A DNA stretch of 64,000 nt from Actinomycetales bacterium. Lineage in GTDB: Bacteria > Actinomycetota > Actinomycetes > Actinomycetales > Dermatophilaceae. Shown here one piece after another: positions 49,901 to 59,157 of the stretch (the stretch's first letter is position 1; every line of letters starts with the position of its first letter). Under the pieces are notes generated by a model, which did no database searches, was not told the origin of the DNA, and saw only the letters and a list, made by a program, of their open reading frames with translations. A program made the position numbers and the translations under genes. The DNA lies in the NCBI GenBank assembly GCA_016710385.1, contig JADJVX010000017.1:496001-560000 (forward strand), in the 5' to 3' direction.

Positions 49901-50836
49901 GTCCCGCCAGCTCCACCACCTCCCTCCGACACCCGGCTGGACGTCCGCAAGACCTACAAGCTCTTCGTCAACGGTGCCTTCCCGCGCAGCGAATCCGGCC
50001 GCTCGTATGCCGTGCACGCCGCCTCCCGCCGCGGCTCCGCCGGCCCGGGGGCCTTCCTCGGCAATGTGGCCCAGGGCTCCCGCAAGGATGCCCGCGACGC
50101 CGTCGTCGCCGCGCGCGCTGCCGGGTCGGGGTGGGCCGGTGCCACGGCATACAACCGCGGGCAGGTGCTCTATCGCGTCGCCGAGGTGATGCAGGGGCGC
50201 GCCGCGCAACTCGCGGCCGAGGTCGCCGAGGCTGAGGGACTGAGCGCTGCTCGTGCGGCGACCACCGTCGCCGCGGCGATCGACCGGTGGGTCTGGTATG
50301 CCGGGTGGTCCGACAAGCTCGCCCAGGTCGTCGGCAACCTCAACCCGGTGGCCGGGCCTTACTTCAACATCTCGGCGCCGTCCCCGACCGGAGTGGTGGC
50401 CGTCCTTGCCCCGCAAGGAAGTTCGCTGCTCGGACTGACCTCGGTCATCGCACCGGTCATCGTCTCGGGCAATACCTGTGTCGTCATCGCCAGCCAGGAC
50501 CGCCCGATCCCCGCGGTCACGCTGGCCGAGATCTTCGCCACCTCCGACCTGCCCGGCGGGGTGGTCAACCTCATCACCGGCCGCACCGCCGAGATCGCCC
50601 CGTGGCTGGCCTCACACCGTGACGTCAATGCCATCGACCTCACCGGTGCGGCCGACGCGACCGGCGTCGATTGGGGCGCCCTCGAGGCAGCCGCCGCCGA
50701 TAACCTCAAGCGGGTGCTGCGCCCCGAGGGCGACGGTCCTGCGGCTCGCGAACCGGACTGGACCGCGCCGCCCGGGCTGCACCGGATGACGGCGTTCCTG
50801 GAGATCAAGACCGTCTGGCATCCCAAGGGCCGCTGA
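49897..50836 (+). CDS. Aldehyde dehydrogenase-like protein, non-catalytic, 5' frameshift
   Basis: A short ALDH-fold protein (about 312 residues) that usually follows deoC and an active ALDH in actinobacteria. It has the N-terminal (YKLFVNGAFPRSESGRSYAV) and coenzyme regions (VVAVLAPQGSSLLG) but ends without a catalytic cysteine or general-base segment, so it is likely a pseudoenzyme partner. ATG 49897 has the coupling ATGA and good GC3 codons as far as CTC at 49924-49926. The protein frame then continues one base later from GAC at 49928, so one extra C at about 49927 breaks the gene. The first start in the correct frame is GTG 50012, which would remove some 38 residues. Confidence 0.8.
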
Positions 50837-50839
50837 GCG

Positions 50840-51460
50840 ATGGGTGGAGTCGTCCTGCTGACCGGCCCCTCGGGGGCCGGGAAGTCCCGGTTGGCGCGGC
50901 GCCTGCATACGGCATACGGGTGGCCGGTCGTGCGCCTGGACGACTTCTACCGCGACGGGGACGACCCCGGCCTCCCGATGGTCGAGTTGGGCGGCACCCG
51001 GCTGCCCGACTGGGACGACCCCCGGTCCTGGCGCGCCGATGCGGCAGTGAGCGCCTTGACCGAACTCCTCGCGACCGGGCGCACCGTGGTGCCGAGCTAC
51101 GACCTGGCGTCCTCGGCCACGGTGGGTAGTCAGGTTGTCACCGCGCCGCCTGGGAGTGTGGTCGTCGCCGAAGGGATCTTCGCCGCCGAGGTCGCACCCG
51201 CGCTGCGCGAGCGCGACCTGCTCACCGGCGCCTACTGCATCACCCACGGCCGGTTCGGCAATTTTCTCTTCCGGCTCGGACGCGACCTGCGCGAACGCCG
51301 CAAGCCACCCCTGGTCCTGATCCGGCGCGGCTGGGCGCTGGCCACCCGCGAGGCCGACATCGTCGCCCGGGCGGTGCGGCTCGGAGCGGTCTGCGCCACC
51401 CCCGACAAGACCTTCGACGCCATCGCCCGTCACCCGGACAGCAGGCCCGTCGCCCGTTAG
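50840..51460 (+). CDS. Uridine kinase-like P-loop kinase
   Basis: A 206-residue NTP-binding kinase. The P-loop is GPSGAGKS at residues 9-16, followed by VRLDDFYRDGDDPGLP, the acceptor region of uridine/phosphoribulokinase-type enzymes, and VVVAEGIFAAEV as Walker B. A helical lid segment has RDLRERRKPPLVLIRRG. Nucleoside phosphorylation by position and fold is likely; the exact nucleoside is not proven. It begins 3 nt after the ALDH-like gene, in the same operon. Confidence 0.83.
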   Translation: MGGVVLLTGPSGAGKSRLARRLHTAYGWPVVRLDDFYRDGDDPGLPMVELGGTRLPDWDDPRSWRADAAVSALTELLATGRTVVPSYDLASSATVGSQVVTAPPGSVVVAEGIFAAEVAPALRERDLLTGAYCITHGRFGNFLFRLGRDLRERRKPPLVLIRRGWALATREADIVARAVRLGAVCATPDKTFDAIARHPDSRPVAR

Positions 51461-51489
51461 GGTGGTGACGACTCAGGGGGTGAATCACC

Positions 51490-52605
51490 GTGGCGTCCTC
51501 GATCTCGGACCCGACCGGCAGTGTGGCTGCGACCGGTAGTCCGGCTGCGACCGGCGCCGCTTACGGATCGTTCGGTCCGCCGCCAGAAGCGCCCCCCGCA
51601 GCGCACGCCCGCCCGGCGTCCTACCTGGCGCCGGGCGTCCGGGCCGGCAGCACCACGGCATACGGGCGTCGTTATGCACTCACCGCGGCCGCCAAGCCCG
51701 GGATCATCCCGTTGTCGCCCCTCACCCTCTCCGAGGTCATCGACGGCGCCATCAACTATGTGCGGCGTCAGGCCGGCGCCGTCCTGACCGTCTCGGCGGT
51801 CGTCAACGCGAGCACGCTGGTGCCGATGAGCGCGCTGCTCGCGGTGCTCAGCCGCGGGAGCTGGATCAGCAGCAGCGGGGTCTCCGGGTTGCTCGGCTCG
51901 CCGGTCATCGTCCTGCTCCTCGGGCTGCTGGCTGCCGTGCTCGCGACCTTCCTGCTGTCGTCGATCCTCGGGTATGCCGTGAGCCGCGCCACCCTGGGCA
52001 ACCGGGCTGGTGCTGGGGACATCTGGCGGGAGCTGCGTCCGCGGCTCTGGCGCACGATCGTCGGCCAGACCGCTGCAGCGACCGCGCTGGCGGCTCCGTG
52101 GGTGATCCTCGTCGTCGTCGTCGCCGCGATCAGCACCGGCTCGGTGCCGCTCACCGTGGTCGTGGCCATGCTCGGCGGGATGATCTGCCTCGTGGTGACC
52201 GCGCTGCTGGTGCCCCGCCTTGCGGTCATCGGGCCGGTGCTGGCCGTGGAACAGTCCGCGATGACGACCGCATGGCGTCGGGCCTTCGGGCTCAATCGCA
52301 AGCGCTCGGGCCGCGTGTTGGGCTCGCTGTTCGTCACTGCCGCGGCCGTCACCCTCGTTTCGCTCTTCCTCGACCTGGTCCAGACCCTCCTCTACACCGC
52401 GATCATCGGGATGCTGGAGCTCGACCGGGAGTGGCAGACGATCTTCGGCACGGTGTCCGCGACCCTCGCCGCCCTGGTCACGGCCACCCTCGTCACCCCG
52501 GTCCTCGCCGCGGCGGCCGTGCTGCTCTACCTCGACCTGCGGATGCGCGGCGAAGGACTGGACCTCACCCTGCGGCGGGCCGTTGTCCGGGCGGGCCAGC
52601 CGTGA
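51490..52605 (+). CDS. Membrane protein with six hydrophobic segments, heading the MoxR cluster
   Basis: A 371-residue protein with a Pro/Ala/Gly-rich cytoplasmic N-terminus (to about residue 75) and six hydrophobic segments between about 95 and 350. The repeating layout resembles the glycerophosphodiester phosphodiesterase membrane-domain-like proteins that precede DUF4129 genes. GTG 51490 is 29 nt past the kinase gene. Its TGA overlaps the next start (GTGA). No enzymatic motif is visible; a structural or transport role at the membrane is a guess. Confidence 0.75.
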   Translation: MASSISDPTGSVAATGSPAATGAAYGSFGPPPEAPPAAHARPASYLAPGVRAGSTTAYGRRYALTAAAKPGIIPLSPLTLSEVIDGAINYVRRQAGAVLTVSAVVNASTLVPMSALLAVLSRGSWISSSGVSGLLGSPVIVLLLGLLAAVLATFLLSSILGYAVSRATLGNRAGAGDIWRELRPRLWRTIVGQTAAATALAAPWVILVVVVAAISTGSVPLTVVVAMLGGMICLVVTALLVPRLAVIGPVLAVEQSAMTTAWRRAFGLNRKRSGRVLGSLFVTAAAVTLVSLFLDLVQTLLYTAIIGMLELDREWQTIFGTVSATLAALVTATLVTPVLAAAAVLLYLDLRMRGEGLDLTLRRAVVRAGQP

Positions 52606-53249
52606 TCCGGACCGAGCTCGACCCCACCCCCGACCAGGCTCGCAGCTGGCTGGTCGAGGAGTTGGCCAAGGCCGAATACCAGGACTCGGCCAGCTTCGTC
52701 GAGCGATTCTTCCGCTGGCTGGGCGAGCTGTTCAACCGGCAGCCCACGGGATCGGCCGACGGCGTGAACGCCCCGCCGATCGTCTTGATCGCCATCGGGC
52801 TCGCCCTGATCGTGGCCCTGGTCTTCCTGCTGCTGCGCATCCGAGCGGACCGCGAGCTCGTCAAGGCGCCCCGGGAGGCGGTGCTCGGCGAACTCGACCT
52901 GTCGCGCGCCGACTACCTCGCCCGGGCCGACGCCGCCCTGCGGGCCCAGCAGTGGAGTGCGGCGGTGCTGGACTACACCCGCGCCTTCGCCCGCGATGCC
53001 GCCGACCGTGACCTGCTGCACGATGCGCCGTCGCTCACGGCCCACGAGATCGGCGTGCGCCTCGGGCCAGTCTTCCCGATGCTCGCCGCCGAGATCAGCA
53101 GTGGGATGGACCGCTTCGACACGGTGCGCTACAGCCGGTATGCCGCGACAGCGGCCGACGCTCACGCCGCCCGCGATCTCGCGGCCCAGGCCCACGCGGC
53201 ACGGCCGGTCACCGACCTCACCTCCGCGGGAAGTGGGGGTGCTCCATGA
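52602..53249 (+). CDS. DUF4129 domain protein
   Basis: A 215-residue protein. An N-terminal cytoplasmic or amphipathic stretch (RTELDPTPDQARSWLVEELAKAEY) is followed by one membrane segment at about residues 66-86 (PIVLIAIGLALIVALVFLLL) and a cytoplasmic DUF4129 helical domain (SRADYLARADAALRAQQWSAAVLDYTRAFARDA). The domain is typically associated with MoxR-DUF58 loci. GTG 52602 overlaps the previous stop and its own TGA overlaps the next ATG, so translation is coupled through the cluster. Confidence 0.8.
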   Translation: MIRTELDPTPDQARSWLVEELAKAEYQDSASFVERFFRWLGELFNRQPTGSADGVNAPPIVLIAIGLALIVALVFLLLRIRADRELVKAPREAVLGELDLSRADYLARADAALRAQQWSAAVLDYTRAFARDAADRDLLHDAPSLTAHEIGVRLGPVFPMLAAEISSGMDRFDTVRYSRYAATAADAHAARDLAAQAHAARPVTDLTSAGSGGAP

Positions 53250-54465
53250 GTCTGCGCGATACCGCCCTGCGGGTCGGCGACGACCAGGTCAGCAGCCGGT
53301 CGGGTTCGTCGAGTCCGTCGAATCCGTCGAATCCGTCGAATCGGTCGGGTCGGGCCCGGGGGGTGCGGTGGCTGGTGCTGCTGGCATTGCTCGCCGCGGC
53401 GGTGGCGTTCACCGTGGCCAACCAGCGACCCGGCAGCCGCGCGGCATACCATCCGGCCAATCCCGGGCCGCTCGGCGCGCAGGCACTGGCCCGGGTGCTC
53501 GCCGACCACGGCATCGAGGTCATCGTCGCCGAGGGCGAGAAGGCGCTGCGCGCGGCCGCACCCGGCGAAGACACCACCGTCGTGGTGAGCTCGACGACCG
53601 CGCTGCGCGAGCCAACCGAGCGCACCTTCCTCGAGATCGTCCGGCACGCCGGGCGGGTGGTGTTCTTCGCCCCGGACCGGGCCACGGTGCGCCGGATGCT
53701 GCCGCAGTTCAGCCTGCGAATCAGCCCATCGGCCACCTCGGCGACCGCCGACTGCGACCTGCCGGACGTGCGCCGCGGCGAACAGCTGAGTCGGCTGCAG
53801 CACCGCTATCTCGGTCCCGCAGCGGGCAGCACATGCTTCACGACCGACGGGTATGCCGGCTACGTCAAGGCAGCGGCTGGCGGGCTGCGTGAGGTGGTGC
53901 TCCTCGGCACGACCGACCTCATCGTCAACAGCCGGATCACCGAGGCCGACAACGCCGCCATCGCGCTGCGCACGCTCGGCCACTCACCCCGGGTGGTGTG
54001 GTACGTCCCCGACCTGCTGGACGCTCCCACCGCCACCGCTGGCCACGGCGAGGACCCGATCCTGCCACCCTGGCTGGGGGCCATGGTGCTGCTGGCCACC
54101 GTGGCGATGCTGGCGGTCATGTGGTGGCGCGGTCGCCGGTTGGGCCGGCTGGTCCAGGAACCCCTCCCCGTGGTGGTGCGAGCCATCGAGACGACCGAGC
54201 ACCGCGCTCGGCTCTATCGCAAGGCCGCGGACAACGAACGCGCTTCCGCGGTGCTGCGCGATGCCACCCGGCGCAGGGTCACGGCATACCTCGGCCTGCC
54301 GTCCGGGGTCCCACCAGCCCTCCTCGTCCCACCCGTGGCCGCTGCAACCGGACGTCCGGTCGGCGAGGTCGCCTGGCTGCTCGGCGGCGACCCCGCCGCC
54401 ACCGAAACCGAGATGCTTAGCCTGGCCGCTGCCCTCGCGGCCCTGGAGAAGGAGATTCGCCGGAC

Positions 54466-54469
<4 letters not shown>
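53246..54469 (+). CDS. DUF4350 domain membrane protein
   Basis: A 407-residue protein. Residues 15-38 include a Ser/Pro/Asn tandem repeat encoded by a 9-bp unit (GTCGAATCC-like, 53309-53345). A first membrane segment is at about 42-60, then an extracytoplasmic DUF4350 domain (NPGPLGAQALARVLADHGIEV), and a second membrane segment near 272-290 (WLGAMVLLATVAMLAVMWW). The cytoplasmic tail has a helical region related to the GldG/DUF4350 family. ATG 53246 overlaps the previous stop. Confidence 0.8.
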
Positions 54470-55476
<1,007 letters not shown>

Positions 55477-55543
55477 ATCCCCGTTCGATCCCCGCTACAT
55501 ACCAGCTAGATCTCCATATAGATCCCCGCTAGATCTCCGCTAG
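55477..55543. repeat. Six tandem 11-12 bp units between moxR and the DUF58 gene
   Basis: Immediately after the moxR stop, the unit ATCYCCGCTAG repeats six times with variation (starts at 55477, 55488, 55499, 55510, 55522 and 55533; the fourth is 12 bp). It is markedly AT-richer than its surroundings and sits in the only real gap of an otherwise overlapping gene run. An 11-bp period places each unit on about the same face of the helix. Confidence 0.8.
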
Positions 55544-55572
55544 ATCGTGGACGCCGCAGGAAGGGGGCAGCC

Positions 55573-56868
55573 ATGGCCGTGACCGGACGTTTCCCGATCC
55601 TGGTCGCTCTCGGTGCCATCCCCGTGCTCCTGGACCCCACCCGGCGCACCGTGCTGCTGTGGGCGCTGGTGTGCTTGGTGCTCGCGGTGCTCGACCTGGC
55701 CCTGGCGCCGTCGCCGACCCGACTGCGGCTGGAGCGCGAGGGCACCGCCTCGGTGCGCCTCGGTGAGGCCGGGCGGACCGACCTCCTCGTGGGCAACCCC
55801 ACCGGCCGGCGCTACCGTGGGGTCATCCGTGATGCTTGGGTGCCGTCGGCCGGGGCGGTGACCGAACGGCATACCCTGCGGCTGCCACCCGGCGAGCGGC
55901 GCCGGTTTGGCACCGCGCTGCGACCCACCCGCCGGGGCGACCGGCGCAGCGACCTGGTGACGGTCCGGTCGTTCGGCCCGCTGGGCATCGCGGCACGGCA
56001 GCGGTCGATCGACGTGCCGGGCCGGCTTCGGGCCTTGCCGCCCTTCGACTCCCGTCGGCACCTGCCTTCCCGCCTGGCCACGCTGCGCCAACTCGACGGC
56101 CGGTCGGCGGTCCGCACCCGCGGCCAAGGCACCGAGTTCGACTCGCTGCGCGACTACGTCGAGGGCGACGACGTGCGCTCGATCGACTGGCGGGCCACGG
56201 CTCGGCGGCGTTCGGTCGTCGTGCGCACCTGGCAGCCCGAGCGCGACCGCCGGGTCGTCCTCGTGCTCGACACCTCGCGCACCAGCGCCGGACGGATCGG
56301 CGATATCCCCCGCCTCGACGCCGCGATGGACGCCGCCCTGCTGCTGGCCGCACTCGCCTCCCGCGCCGGTGACCGAGTCGATTTCCTCGCCGGCGACCGC
56401 TGGGTGCGCGCCCGCGTCGCCGCAGCAGCCAACCGCACCACCCTGCTCGCCGACCTCGTGCAGGCGATGGCACCGCTGGACGCCGCCCTCGTGGAAGCCT
56501 CCTGGCCGGCCCTTGCCAGTGCCGTCAGCGACATCACCCGACGCCGCTCGCTCGTCGTCCTGCTCACCCCGCTGGAGCCCGCCGCGATCCGGGAATCCCT
56601 GCTGCCGACGCTGGCGACCCTGACCCGCCACCACCGGGTGGTGCTCGCCTCGGTCAGTGACCCCGCCCTGGAGGCGATGGCCGCGGTCCGTGAGACGACC
56701 GCCGATGCGTATGCCGCGGCAGCGGCCGAGCGCACCCTGGCACTGCGCGAGCAGACGGCCGCATTGTTGCGCCGGATGGGGGTTGACGTCGTTGACGGCT
56801 CGCCCGAGCACCTACCCCCGCGCCTGGCCGACCACTACCTCATGCTCAAGGCCACCGGCCAGCTCTAG
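55573..56868 (+). CDS. DUF58 family protein
   Basis: A 431-residue protein with two N-terminal membrane segments (to about residue 45) and a long cytoplasmic part. The DUF58 signature is GQGTEFDSLRDYVEGDDVR, then IDWRATARRRSVVVRTW. A following VWA-like fold (VVLVLDTSRTSAGRIG) has the DxS start of a metal-ion-dependent adhesion site with the later residues less clear. DUF58 proteins pair with MoxR ATPases. The start ATG 55573 has GGAAGGGGG upstream. It is the last plus-strand gene before array B. Confidence 0.85.
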   Translation: MAVTGRFPILVALGAIPVLLDPTRRTVLLWALVCLVLAVLDLALAPSPTRLRLEREGTASVRLGEAGRTDLLVGNPTGRRYRGVIRDAWVPSAGAVTERHTLRLPPGERRRFGTALRPTRRGDRRSDLVTVRSFGPLGIAARQRSIDVPGRLRALPPFDSRRHLPSRLATLRQLDGRSAVRTRGQGTEFDSLRDYVEGDDVRSIDWRATARRRSVVVRTWQPERDRRVVLVLDTSRTSAGRIGDIPRLDAAMDAALLLAALASRAGDRVDFLAGDRWVRARVAAAANRTTLLADLVQAMAPLDAALVEASWPALASAVSDITRRRSLVVLLTPLEPAAIRESLLPTLATLTRHHRVVLASVSDPALEAMAAVRETTADAYAAAAAERTLALREQTAALLRRMGVDVVDGSPEHLPPRLADHYLMLKATGQL

Positions 56869-56920
56869 ACACCGCGTGAGCGAAGGCCCGAGTCGAGCCT
56901 GTGTTAGGGAGTGGGCGCTG

Positions 56921-57187
56921 GATTGCGCCACCCCAGGCCCGGATTGCGCGGCGAGTCGGAAGGTTTCCCCGCACCTCAGCCACCCCAGGCCCGGATTGCG
57001 CGGCGAGTCGGAAGGTTTCCCCGCACCTCAGCCACCCCAGGCCCGAGTTTGACGGCGAGTCGGAAGGTTTCCCGGCACCTCAGCCACCCCACGCCCGAGT
57101 TTGACGGCGAGTCGGAAGGTTTCCCGACACCTCAGCCACCCCACGCCCGAGTTTGACGGCGAGTCGGAAGGTTTCCCGGCACGTCTC
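56921..57187. repeat. Tandem array, five cores at 52-bp period (array B)
   Basis: Cores start at 56953, 57005, 57057, 57109 and 57161, exactly 52 bp apart, each reading GAGTCGGAAGGTTTCCC on the plus strand. Units 1-2 have ATTGCGCGGC in front, units 3-5 have GAGTTTGACGGC. A truncated unit without the core precedes the first. Units 3-5 share about 27 of 30 core bases with array A at 41.5 kb. It lies between the convergent DUF58 and SpoIIM genes, the same setting as array A. Confidence 0.93.
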
Positions 57188-57217
57188 AGCCCGAACTGGA
57201 CCTGAGCTCGGCCGGAC

Positions 57218-58216
57218 TTAGGCCCGGGTCGGCGCTGTCGCGCTCTGGTCGGCAGCGGCGACGTCGCCGGTCTCACCCCGCCGGACGGCATACCGGCCGA
57301 GGGTGAAGACATAGGCGAGGAAGAGCGCTTCGACGAACCCGCCGATCCCGATCCGCGCCCCGGTCGGCAACGCCGACGGGGTGACGAAGGCTTCGACCAC
57401 TCCCGAGACGAACAGCACGACAACCAGCCCGAGCGCGACGGTCATCGCCGAGCGCGCCTCATGGCTGACGGCGTCCAGCCGCGTGCGGGGACCGGGCTCC
57501 ACCCAGGCCCAGAAGACTCGCAGTCCGACGCCGGCCGCGACGAAGACTGCGGTGAGTTCGAGCAGACCGTGCGGGAGGATGAGGCCGAAGAAGACGTCGG
57601 CACGGTCGTGATTCCACATCAGCGCCCCGATGACCGCGACGTTCGCCATGTTTTGCCACAGCAGATAGATCACCGGGAAACCGAGGATGCCGAAGGTCAG
57701 GCACAGCGCGGTGACCCAGGCGTTGTTGGTCCAGACCTTGAAGGCGAAGGACCCAGCGGCGTACTCGCTGTAGTAGTCGGCGAAGTCGTGGTTGACCAAC
57801 TGGTCGATCTCGGACGGCGTCGCGAGCGAGGACTCGAACTGCGGGTTGGCCACAAACCACGCCCCGAGGGCGAAGGCCAGCACGACGTTGGTGGCCAGCA
57901 CCCACAGCCACCAGCGCCGGGTGCGATAGAGCACCGCGGGAAAGGTCGCAGTGAAGAAGCCGACCGCGTCGCGCCAGGAGGTCGTGCGCGCCCCGCCCGC
58001 GCGGGCCCGGGCGCGCGCCAGCAGCGAGGACAGGTCGGCCACGATGCTTGGGTCGGGGGTGGTCGAGCGCACCTCGGACAGGTGGGTGGCGCAGCGTTGG
58101 TAGAGGTCGAGCAGTTCGTCGGCCTCGGCCCCGGTCAGCGCACCGCGCGCGGACACCAGCTGCTCCAGGCGCATCCACTCCCGGGAGTGCACGGCGACAA
58201 AGGCATCCAGGTCCAC
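57218..58216 (-). CDS. Stage II sporulation protein M family membrane protein
   Basis: A 332-residue protein. A cytoplasmic N-terminal helical region (DLDAFVAVHSREWMRLEQLV) is followed by about six membrane segments from residue 108 on, with the SpoIIM-type stretch NMANVAVIGALMWNH and GLILPHGLLELTAVF. In actinobacteria SpoIIM-like proteins accompany RDD, DUF58 and MoxR genes and have no link to sporulation. GTG 58216 is selected because TACAGT ends 7 nt before it; GTG 58225 and 58282 are upstream alternatives. It diverges from the RDD gene. Confidence 0.85.
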   Translation of the reverse strand: MDLDAFVAVHSREWMRLEQLVSARGALTGAEADELLDLYQRCATHLSEVRSTTPDPSIVADLSSLLARARARAGGARTTSWRDAVGFFTATFPAVLYRTRRWWLWVLATNVVLAFALGAWFVANPQFESSLATPSEIDQLVNHDFADYYSEYAAGSFAFKVWTNNAWVTALCLTFGILGFPVIYLLWQNMANVAVIGALMWNHDRADVFFGLILPHGLLELTAVFVAAGVGLRVFWAWVEPGPRTRLDAVSHEARSAMTVALGLVVVLFVSGVVEAFVTPSALPTGARIGIGGFVEALFLAYVFTLGRYAVRRGETGDVAAADQSATAPTRA

Positions 58217-58223
58217 GGACAGC

Positions 58224-58229
58224 ACTGTA
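58224..58229 (-). promoter_or_regulatory. Candidate -10 box of the SpoIIM-like gene
   Basis: TACAGT on the minus strand ends 7 nt before GTG 58216 and overlaps a GTATGCCG octamer. Confidence 0.4.
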
Positions 58230-58315
58230 TGCCGGGTGCGCCCCTGGCGTAGCGTGGTGCCTCGACATTGGGTGGTCACCACCGGTGCGGCACGACAGCT
58301 CGGACAGGGGATGGC

Positions 58316-59149
58316 ATGAGCCTGCAGCCCGGCGCGACGCTTGGCGTGACGCTTGGCGTGACCGCCGACGATCTCGTGACCGGCGAAGCGGTCGCCCTCG
58401 ACCTGCCGGCTGCATCGCTTGGGATGCGGATGCTGTCCGGGCTCATCGACCTGTTCGTCATCCAGATGGCGGCGTCATTCGTCATGACCATCGCCTCGAT
58501 GTTCGCCGTGCACGCCGACGACGCGGTCGCGGCCGGGATCATGCTGCTCGCGACGGTGGCCGTGCTGGTCGGCTATCCCGTGACCCTCGAGACGCTGACC
58601 CGGGGGCGCACCGTCGGCAAGCTGGCGACCGGTTTGCGCACCCTGCGTGACGACGGCGGCCCCATCACGTTCCGCCACGCCCTCGCCCGCGGGCTCACCG
58701 GGGTGGTCGAGGTCTACCTGCTCTTCGGTATGCCGGCCGTCATCGCCGCCGTCATCAACCCACGCACCAAGCGGATGGGCGACATGGCCGCCGGCACCTT
58801 CGTCGTGCGGGAACGCGGCCGGGGACGGCTGTCCACCGCCGTGCCGATGCCACCGCACCTTGCCGGCTGGGCGATGAGCGCCGATATCGCGCCCCTACCC
58901 GACGACCTGGCCGCGGCGCTGCGATCGTTCCTGCCGGCCGCCTTCCAGATGGACCCGGGGGCCCGCGACCAGCAGGGCCGCGAGCTGTACGAGGAGGTGC
59001 GCCGCTACCTCTCGCCGCAGCCGCCACCGGGCGTGCACCCGGAATACGTCATGGCCGCTGTCGTCGCCGAGCGGCGCCGGCGCGACCACGCCCGGCTGCT
59101 CGCGGAAGCCGCCCTGCGGGACCGGCTTACCCCGCCCGAACGGTTCTGA
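58316..59149 (+). CDS. RDD family membrane protein
   Basis: A 277-residue protein with the RDD domain: LGMRMLSGLIDLFVIQM at the first helix (the R...D pair), a second helix near 75-95 and LTRGRTVGKLATGLRTLRDDGG with a third membrane segment (VVEVYLLFGMPAVIAAVINP). The C-terminal half is cytoplasmic and charged. ATG 58316 has GGACAGGGG upstream; ATG 58311 is out of frame. It pairs with the divergent SpoIIM-like gene, as in other actinobacteria, and converges with add. Confidence 0.85.
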   Translation: MSLQPGATLGVTLGVTADDLVTGEAVALDLPAASLGMRMLSGLIDLFVIQMAASFVMTIASMFAVHADDAVAAGIMLLATVAVLVGYPVTLETLTRGRTVGKLATGLRTLRDDGGPITFRHALARGLTGVVEVYLLFGMPAVIAAVINPRTKRMGDMAAGTFVVRERGRGRLSTAVPMPPHLAGWAMSADIAPLPDDLAAALRSFLPAAFQMDPGARDQQGRELYEEVRRYLSPQPPPGVHPEYVMAAVVAERRRRDHARLLAEAALRDRLTPPERF

Positions 59150-59157
59150 AGGACAGC

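Noticed and set aside
48422..50416. 664-residue minus-strand ORF opposite the aldehyde dehydrogenases
   Set aside because: Antisense shadow; sense strand has intact catalytic motifs.
49897..50836. Programmed TGA read-through giving an ALDH16-like fusion
   Set aside because: The intervening in-frame codons (CCA, GCT, CCT) are poor for this genome while the ATG 49897 frame has good GC3, so a one-base insertion is the simpler reading.
56901..57156. Small repeat proteins encoded by array B
   Set aside because: Same reason as array A: open frames come from the repeat composition, with no ribosome site or GC3 bias.
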